Shown: in pieces, positions 6,493 to 9,705 of the stretch | Layout: every line of letters begins with the position of its first letter | How positions within the stretch are numbered: the first letter of the stretch is position 1 | Source: Spirochaeta sp. | GTDB taxonomy: Bacteria; Spirochaetota; Spirochaetia; Spirochaetales_E; Spirochaetaceae_B | Assembly (NCBI GenBank): GCA_030590585.1 | Contig: JAUUYD010000051.1 | Location: 1-9,705 of the forward strand | Reading direction: 5' to 3' | DNA length: 9,705 nucleotides | Program-made: the position numbers and the translations under genes | Notes under the pieces: generated by a model | Database searches by the model: none | Seen by the model: the letters and a program-made list of their open reading frames with translations, nothing else | What the model was told of the DNA's origin: nothing

Positions 6493-7640
6493 GCCCACAC
6501 CCCCTTTCCGGCAATTATTCTAAGCACCCTCCTGATATCCGGGGGCGTAATAAAGCGTCCGTCTATCCGGTTGGCCAAAAATACCCGCTCCGGATACCGA
6601 GCCACCCGCCTCACCTGTTCAAATACCTGTCCGAGATTCATTTCCACTACAATGGTTTCGTTTACTTTCTCCATGGCATCCTGAACTTTCCGCTCCGGAA
6701 ACGGCCACAGTGTTTCCAGCTCCAGAAGTCCCATACGGACTCCCTTATCCCGAGCTTCAGATACGGTCTGCCGAGCAGTCCGTGCCGCAGAGCCATAAGA
6801 GATAAGCAGAGTTTCTGCATCTTCAATCTCGTATTCCCGGGTGAATGTAAGTTCGTTTTCCCTGCCTTCAATCTTTTCAACCAGATGACTCAGCAATCCC
6901 CTCACCACCGAAGGATCGGTGCTGGGAAATCCCCACATATCGTGATAGAGCCCGGTGACGTTGTAACGATGAGATCCGCCAAAATCGGACATTGGCAGCC
7001 TTCCATCTTCCCTGGCCAGATAGGGCCGGTAGTCCACATCCCGGGGAACGGAAGTCTTCAGGCGCTCAACAAGTGGAATCGCCCCTTCCGGAGGAACTTC
7101 CAAACGCTCTCTCATATGCGCTATCAGTTCATCATAGAGAAGTATTACTGGCGTGCGGAAGGTTTCGGCCAGATTAAAAGCTCGAACAGTATTTTCAAAG
7201 AGAGCCTGATGGCTTCCCGCCGTCAGCACGATGATGGCATGGTCTCCATGAATCCCCCATCGAGCCTGATTCACATCTCCCTGGGATACCTGGGTGGGGA
7301 GTCCTGTCGATGGGCCGCCGCGCATTACGTTAACGATAACGCATGGGATTTCAGTCATCACCGCATATCCGAGAGCCTCCTGCATCAGTGAAAATCCAGG
7401 GCCGCTGGTAGCCGTCATTGCCTTTTTCCCGGTAAGGGATCCACCGATTACAGCACAAAGGGATGCAATTTCATCCTCCATTTGAATAAAAGTATTCCCT
7501 CTGGGAGGAAGTTTTTCTGAGAGCATCTCGGCTATTTCAGAGGAGGGAGTTATCGGATAGCCGGCGAAAAAATCCACACCGGCATACAGGGCACCAAGGG
7601 TGCAGGCCACGTTTCCCTGAACAAAACGTATGTCTCTCAT
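6489..7640 (-). CDS. korA: 2-oxoacid:ferredoxin oxidoreductase alpha subunit (KorA, probably 2-oxoglutarate)
   Basis: The alpha subunit (383 residues) combines the pyrimidine-binding domain and the transketolase C-terminal-like domain of 2-oxoacid:ferredoxin oxidoreductases. The complex oxidises a 2-oxoacid and coenzyme A to acyl-CoA and CO2 while reducing ferredoxin. Visible marks are QGNVACTLGALYAG at 8-21, AGYPITPSSE at 26-35, TSGPGFSLM at 78-86 and RGGPSTGLPT at 107-116. The length and the TGLYHDMWGFPSTDP segment resemble KorA of 2-oxoglutarate synthase more than VorB, so 2-oxoglutarate to succinyl-CoA is the best guess. The ATG at 7640 is chosen because GGAGG lies 7 nt upstream, it forms an ATGA overlap with the korD stop, and upstream codons read through korD in another frame. 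No internal disruption is seen. Confidence 0.93.
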   Translation of the reverse strand: MRDIRFVQGNVACTLGALYAGVDFFAGYPITPSSEIAEMLSEKLPPRGNTFIQMEDEIASLCAVIGGSLTGKKAMTATSGPGFSLMQEALGYAVMTEIPCVIVNVMRGGPSTGLPTQVSQGDVNQARWGIHGDHAIIVLTAGSHQALFENTVRAFNLAETFRTPVILLYDELIAHMRERLEVPPEGAIPLVERLKTSVPRDVDYRPYLAREDGRLPMSDFGGSHRYNVTGLYHDMWGFPSTDPSVVRGLLSHLVEKIEGRENELTFTREYEIEDAETLLISYGSAARTARQTVSEARDKGVRMGLLELETLWPFPERKVQDAMEKVNETIVVEMNLGQVFEQVRRVARYPERVFLANRIDGRFITPPDIRRVLRIIAGKGVWA

Positions 7641-7849
7641 AGGGAAACCTCCACCTTGCGGATTTCTATGGCCAGGTCCGGACAGAGACGCTCGCATAGG
7701 CCGCAACCAGTACAGGCTCTCTCATCAACCGCACGGGATTTCTCCCCCGGGACGACCAACAATGCCCCTGTCGGACAAAATGTTGCACATATTCCACAGC
7801 CCTTACACCAGTCCGTTTTTATGCTGATCGTAAAACACTTGGTACTCAT
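7637..7849 (-). CDS. korD: 2-oxoacid:ferredoxin oxidoreductase delta subunit, 2[4Fe-4S] ferredoxin (KorD)
   Basis: This 70-residue protein has two complete four-cysteine cluster motifs, CKGCGICATFCP at 15-26 and CTGCGLCERLCP at 46-57. That is the layout of the ferredoxin-like delta subunit that passes electrons from the catalytic core to external ferredoxin. It is the first gene of korDABC and overlaps korA by 4 nt (ATGA). Before ATG 7849 there is no good ribosome binding site (only AGAAAG), and the candidate promoter ends 5 nt before the ATG. The message may therefore be leaderless. As the gene lies next to a rearranged region, its original leader may have been lost. Confidence 0.92.
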   Translation of the reverse strand: MSTKCFTISIKTDWCKGCGICATFCPTGALLVVPGEKSRAVDERACTGCGLCERLCPDLAIEIRKVEVSL

Positions 7850-7854
7850 TATTC

Positions 7855-7883
7855 TTTCTATGCCGGGGGGGGGTACTCGTCAA
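7855..7883 (-). promoter_or_regulatory. Candidate kor operon promoter with homopolymer spacer
   Basis: Reading leftwards, TTGACG (7883-7878, 5 of 6 matches to -35) is followed by a 17-nt spacer and TAGAAA (7860-7855, 4 of 6 matches to -10). Nine of the spacer bases are a C run. A five-base discriminator (GAATA) follows and then the korD ATG, so transcription would start at or next to the start codon. Prediction only. Confidence 0.4.
7865..7873. repeat. Homopolymeric G9 tract (C9 on coding strand of korD)
   Basis: Nine Gs in a row on the plus strand, 15 bp upstream of korD. Runs of this length are prone to slipped-strand mispairing and also to sequencing or assembly length errors. Confidence 0.85.
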
Positions 7884-7916
7884 CAGTTGGAGGTCGAAAA
7901 TACTTATTTATGTTCA

Positions 7917-8066
7917 ACTATGGGAGCCCTTGATACGGCGGTACTAAGTGGACGGGCTCTATATGCCGGTATCTCGAACTATCCTGCCGATGAGACTCGT
8001 CAGGCAGCAGGAATCCTCAAAGACCTGGGAACCCCCTGCCTGATTAATCAAGTCCCGTACAATATG
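7917..8066 (+). pseudogene. Internal fragment of an aldo/keto reductase gene (YghZ / potassium-channel-beta-like)
   Basis: Fifty codons on the plus strand read as a piece of an aldo/keto reductase: TMGALDTAV, then SGRALYAGISNYPADETRQA, then LKDLGTPCLINQVPYNM. This is the mid-protein region of the YghZ (L-glyceraldehyde-3-phosphate reductase) group, where ALY-GISNYPAD and LGTPCLIHQ are strongly conserved. The preceding and following codons do not fit the family: neither the N-terminal catalytic Asp/Tyr/Lys part nor the C-terminal cofactor-binding part is present. The open frame extends to a stop near 8237, but those codons look unrelated. It is a remnant of a once complete gene, cut on both sides. 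The fit is from memory of the family and not from an alignment. Confidence 0.75.
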
Positions 8067-8097
8067 CAAGGGTTTTGGGGCAAATCCCCCATATTGT
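8059..8097. repeat. Inverted repeat at the aldo/keto reductase break
   Basis: ACAATATG (8059-8066) and CATATTGT (8090-8097) are perfect 8-bp inverted arms. Inside them GGGG (8077-8080) can pair with CCCC (8086-8089) around CAAAT. The left arm ends exactly where the aldo/keto reductase similarity stops. It may be a mobile-element end or a transcript hairpin. Confidence 0.5.
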
Positions 8098-8206
8098 GTG
8101 CACCTGTTGATAGAATTTTACACGTAAATCCTTATATTGCTGATAGTTGGTATTTCGAAAGGGCCTGTTCTCCGCCTTTTAGGGGTTTCTATGACAAACT
8201 TGGGTT
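8067..8206. other. Unassigned block between two gene remnants
   Basis: These 140 bp lie between the end of the aldo/keto reductase similarity and the end of the IS3-type orfA similarity. They have no coding frame I recognise on either strand. The sharp breaks on both sides suggest an inserted piece, such as the tip of another insertion sequence, but I found no matching terminal inverted repeats or target-site duplication. Confidence 0.35.
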
Positions 8207-8269
8207 AACTGCTGACACTTTGAACTCGGCGATATAGTGGTCTGGTTTCTTCTGGTCTCTCATCTTCAT
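8189..8269 (-). pseudogene. Start of an IS3-type transposase OrfA, truncated
   Basis: From ATG 8269 the minus strand encodes 26 residues, MKMRDQKKPDHYIAEFKVSA followed by VNPSLS and a stop. The part up to about Val21 resembles the N-terminus of IS3-family OrfA proteins, where a basic start is followed by Y-x-x-EFK-x-x-AV before the helix-turn-helix. After Val21 (about 8207) the similarity is lost and a TAG follows. The rest of OrfA, OrfB and the right end of the element are absent, so this is a dead remnant. The match is short and comes from memory of the family. Confidence 0.55.
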
Positions 8270-8434
8270 TCTCTATCAGTTTAGATCCTAATTGAGTAGA
8301 GGTTATGTGTCTTGGATAGTATAGCCAGATCACTTCTTGATTTTTAACTTTTCCTATCACTCAATATATCAGGTGGGAGACATTCTAAAAGTATAATACC
8401 TTTAAGGCAGAACCAATTACATCACTGCCGCTAT
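8207..8434 (-). mobile_element. Probable IS3-family insertion-sequence remnant (left end plus orfA start)
   Basis: The segment runs from the break in the response regulator gene (about 8434) to the break in the orfA start. It is AT-richer than its neighbours, as insertion-sequence leader regions often are, and has no other coding sequence. I could not define the terminal inverted repeat or a target duplication, so the outer border is placed only by where the response-regulator similarity stops. Confidence 0.4.
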
Positions 8435-8608
8435 AGTAACCAGGAGGTCCGGTGTCAAGCTATCGAATAATTCCAGTGCCACAATTCCGTTTTTCGCCTC
8501 AGCGGCGAAGCGATATCCGAGGCTTACCCAGGGTATGATGTCCCTGATACCTTCCCGGATCGATATTTCATCTTCAACGAGAAGTACGTTGTATACGGAT
8601 TCGGCCAT
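8417..8608 (-). pseudogene. Truncated response regulator (YesN/AraC-type receiver N-terminus)
   Basis: ATG 8608 with GAGGG 5 nt upstream begins a receiver domain: VLLVEDE at 8-14 (acidic pair Glu12-Asp13), IREGIRDIIPW at 18-28, and DSLTPDLLVT at 49-58. This is the usual start of YesN-type response regulators of two-component systems, in which TDIRMP follows. Here the reading becomes IAAVM and stops, so the phosphoacceptor Asp is missing, as are the rest of the receiver and the AraC-type DNA-binding domain. The break at about 8434 coincides with the start of the probable insertion-sequence remnant, so truncation by insertion and later deletion is the likely cause. A non-functional gene is the best reading. 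It lies 108 bp downstream of the dehydrogenase gene on the same strand. Confidence 0.8.
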
Positions 8609-8716
8609 GATAGCCCTCAATTCCAAATGTTAGCGATGGATAATCGCCCAGTGGACATTCTTGCACCGAAAACAGTGCTGATCAAGAAAGGACGGCGAGA
8701 TTCGGAAGTCCTGCGT
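8609..8716. other. Short spacer between dehydrogenase and broken response regulator
   Basis: Apart from the ribosome binding site of the broken response regulator (GAGGG near 8614-8618, minus strand), I see no promoter or terminator that I would defend here. Confidence 0.5.
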
Positions 8717-9517
8717 CTACCAAGCGCAGTATCCTCCGTCGATAAGAATATCACTTCCAGTCATGTAATCCGAGGCCGGAGAGGCAAGGTAGCAAACGGC
8801 GCCTTGGAGGTCTTCCGGTGTCGCCATTCGGCCTAAGGGAATTTTCTCGAGCCATATTGGAAGCAGAGTCTGGCCCTCAGGGGTCTCCAGGAGCTTCTCC
8901 ACAAGCATGGTTTTGGTATATCCGGGACTGATGCTGTTCACCAGGATTCCGAAAGGAGCCCATTCGGTCGCGAGAGACTTTGTCAGGTGCAATACACCGG
9001 CTTTCGAGGCATTATAGGCCACCTGTTTTTGCGGGGTGTTGATGATGTGGCCTGACATGGACGCGGTATTCACGATCTTCCCGTAACCGTTCTTTTTCAT
9101 CACTTTGGCTTCTTCTCTGGCACAGAGGTAGACGGCACTCAGGTTGAGGTCAATAATGCGTCCCCACTCGGACATCTCCATATCCACGGCATCTTTCCAC
9201 ATGCTGATGCCGGCATTGATCACGGCGATTGTGAGGGTGCTCCATTCTTCGACAACACAGTCGACCATGGCTTTTACATCGGATTCTGAAGTGACATCTG
9301 CGGCGATGGCGATCGCCTCTATCCCCTTGCCCTTTAATTCTGCGACGACATCATCGGCGGTACCGATATCGATGTCTACAACGGCGACTTTCGCACCAGC
9401 TTCACCGAGAGCGTGACAGAAGCTGCGCCCGATTCCTGAAGCTCCGCCGGTGACCAGCGCCGCCTTGCCTTCCAGTTCGAACTGTCCGAGGATTCCTTCA
9501 TGTTTTTTCATGATCAC
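8717..9517 (-). CDS. SDR-family NAD(P)-dependent oxidoreductase
   Basis: This is a complete classical short-chain dehydrogenase of 266 residues, probably an alcohol or polyol dehydrogenase. The cofactor motif is TGGASGIG at 23-30, with Asp48 after the second strand suggesting NAD rather than NADP. NAG is at 101-103, and the catalytic residues are Asn125, Ser155, Tyr168 and Lys172 (YNASK at 168-172). SPGY at 197-200 and the C-terminal DILIDGGY are also normal. GTG 9517 is chosen because AGGAGG lies 6 nt upstream and it overlaps the previous stop as GTGA; ATG 9511, two codons in, is the alternative. With the dehydrogenase upstream it forms a translationally coupled pair. It resembles sorbitol/arabinitol-type dehydrogenases, but the substrate cannot be read from the sequence. 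Confidence 0.92.
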   Translation of the reverse strand: MIMKKHEGILGQFELEGKAALVTGGASGIGRSFCHALGEAGAKVAVVDIDIGTADDVVAELKGKGIEAIAIAADVTSESDVKAMVDCVVEEWSTLTIAVINAGISMWKDAVDMEMSEWGRIIDLNLSAVYLCAREEAKVMKKNGYGKIVNTASMSGHIINTPQKQVAYNASKAGVLHLTKSLATEWAPFGILVNSISPGYTKTMLVEKLLETPEGQTLLPIWLEKIPLGRMATPEDLQGAVCYLASPASDYMTGSDILIDGGYCAW

Positions 9518-9705
9518 CTGATGCCTCCTGAAATAGGAATATTCACGCCCGTGATGTAGCTGTCATCGTCGGTCATCAGGAACGCCACCGCACCCGGTAT
9601 TTCCGAAATATCACCATAACGCCTCATGGGGACGCTCCATACCATCTGTTCGGCGACGACTTTCGGATCCTGTGAAAAGTACTGGGAACCGGCCTTGGCC
9701 TGAAG
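9514..9705 (-). CDS. SDR-family oxidoreductase, C-terminal part (start outside window)
   Basis: The minus strand is open from the window edge to TGA at 9516-9514 and gives the last 63 residues of a second short-chain dehydrogenase. The segment [20 protein letters not shown], followed by [17 protein letters not shown], is the standard C-terminal pattern of the family (P-x-R-x-G--EI---V-FL--D-S-YITG). The catalytic part lies beyond the edge, so its substrate and cofactor cannot be judged. Its stop overlaps the start of the next dehydrogenase by 4 nt, and its last codons contain that gene's ribosome binding site. Confidence 0.88.
   Translation of the reverse strand, partial: LQAKAGSQYFSQDPKVVAEQMVWSVPMRRYGDISEIPGAVAFLMTDDDSYITGVNIPISGGIR

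Noticed and set aside
7641..7706. An upstream extension of korA by 22 codons
   Set aside because: The extension overlaps korD in another frame, while ATG 7640 has a good ribosome binding site and starts at the conserved family N-terminus.
7656..8237. A 193-codon plus-strand frame taken as one gene
   Set aside because: Its first third is antisense to korD, and only codons at 7917-8066 resemble a protein family (aldo/keto reductase); I annotated just that fragment.

Overview
The window looks like a bacterial chromosome of intermediate GC content from an obligate or facultative anaerobe. It encodes a glycyl-radical enzyme with its radical-SAM activase and a complete ferredoxin-dependent 2-oxoacid oxidoreductase, both oxygen-sensitive systems. 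No marker gene fixes the phylum. A spirochaete or clostridium-like organism would fit the LacI and YesN-type regulators and the aldo-keto reductase remnant, but that is a guess.

Region 1 (1-5011) is a self-contained glycyl-radical unit around one divergent control region. Rightwards runs an 804-residue glycyl-radical enzyme. Leftwards runs a LacI-family regulator, then the activase, then the start of a DUF4037 protein cut by the window edge. The 196 bp between the regulator start (GTG at 2401) and the enzyme start holds two copies of the operator TGAAAnCGnTTTCA. Each sits just downstream of a predicted promoter, one per direction, and their centres are 147 bp apart (14 helical turns). The simplest reading is that one repressor controls the enzyme, its activase and itself together. 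The enzyme's substrate is not known; its active-site motif (GCIEAS) differs from the GCVEP of known diol and choline members.

Region 2 (5012-7883) is a tightly overlapping leftward operon, korD-korA-korB-korC, convergent with the enzyme gene. It encodes the four subunits of a 2-oxoacid (probably 2-oxoglutarate):ferredoxin oxidoreductase. Its best candidate promoter has a run of nine Gs (plus strand) inside the 17-bp spacer, a possible slippage switch, and would give an almost leaderless message.

Region 3 (7884-8608) is a scar of broken genes: an internal 50-residue piece of an aldo-keto reductase (plus strand), an unassigned block starting with an inverted repeat, an IS3-type orfA start (minus strand), and a response-regulator gene cut just before its phosphoacceptor aspartate.

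Region 4 (8609-9705) holds two translationally coupled short-chain dehydrogenases on the minus strand, the upstream one represented only by its C-terminus. No tRNA, rRNA or CRISPR array was seen.
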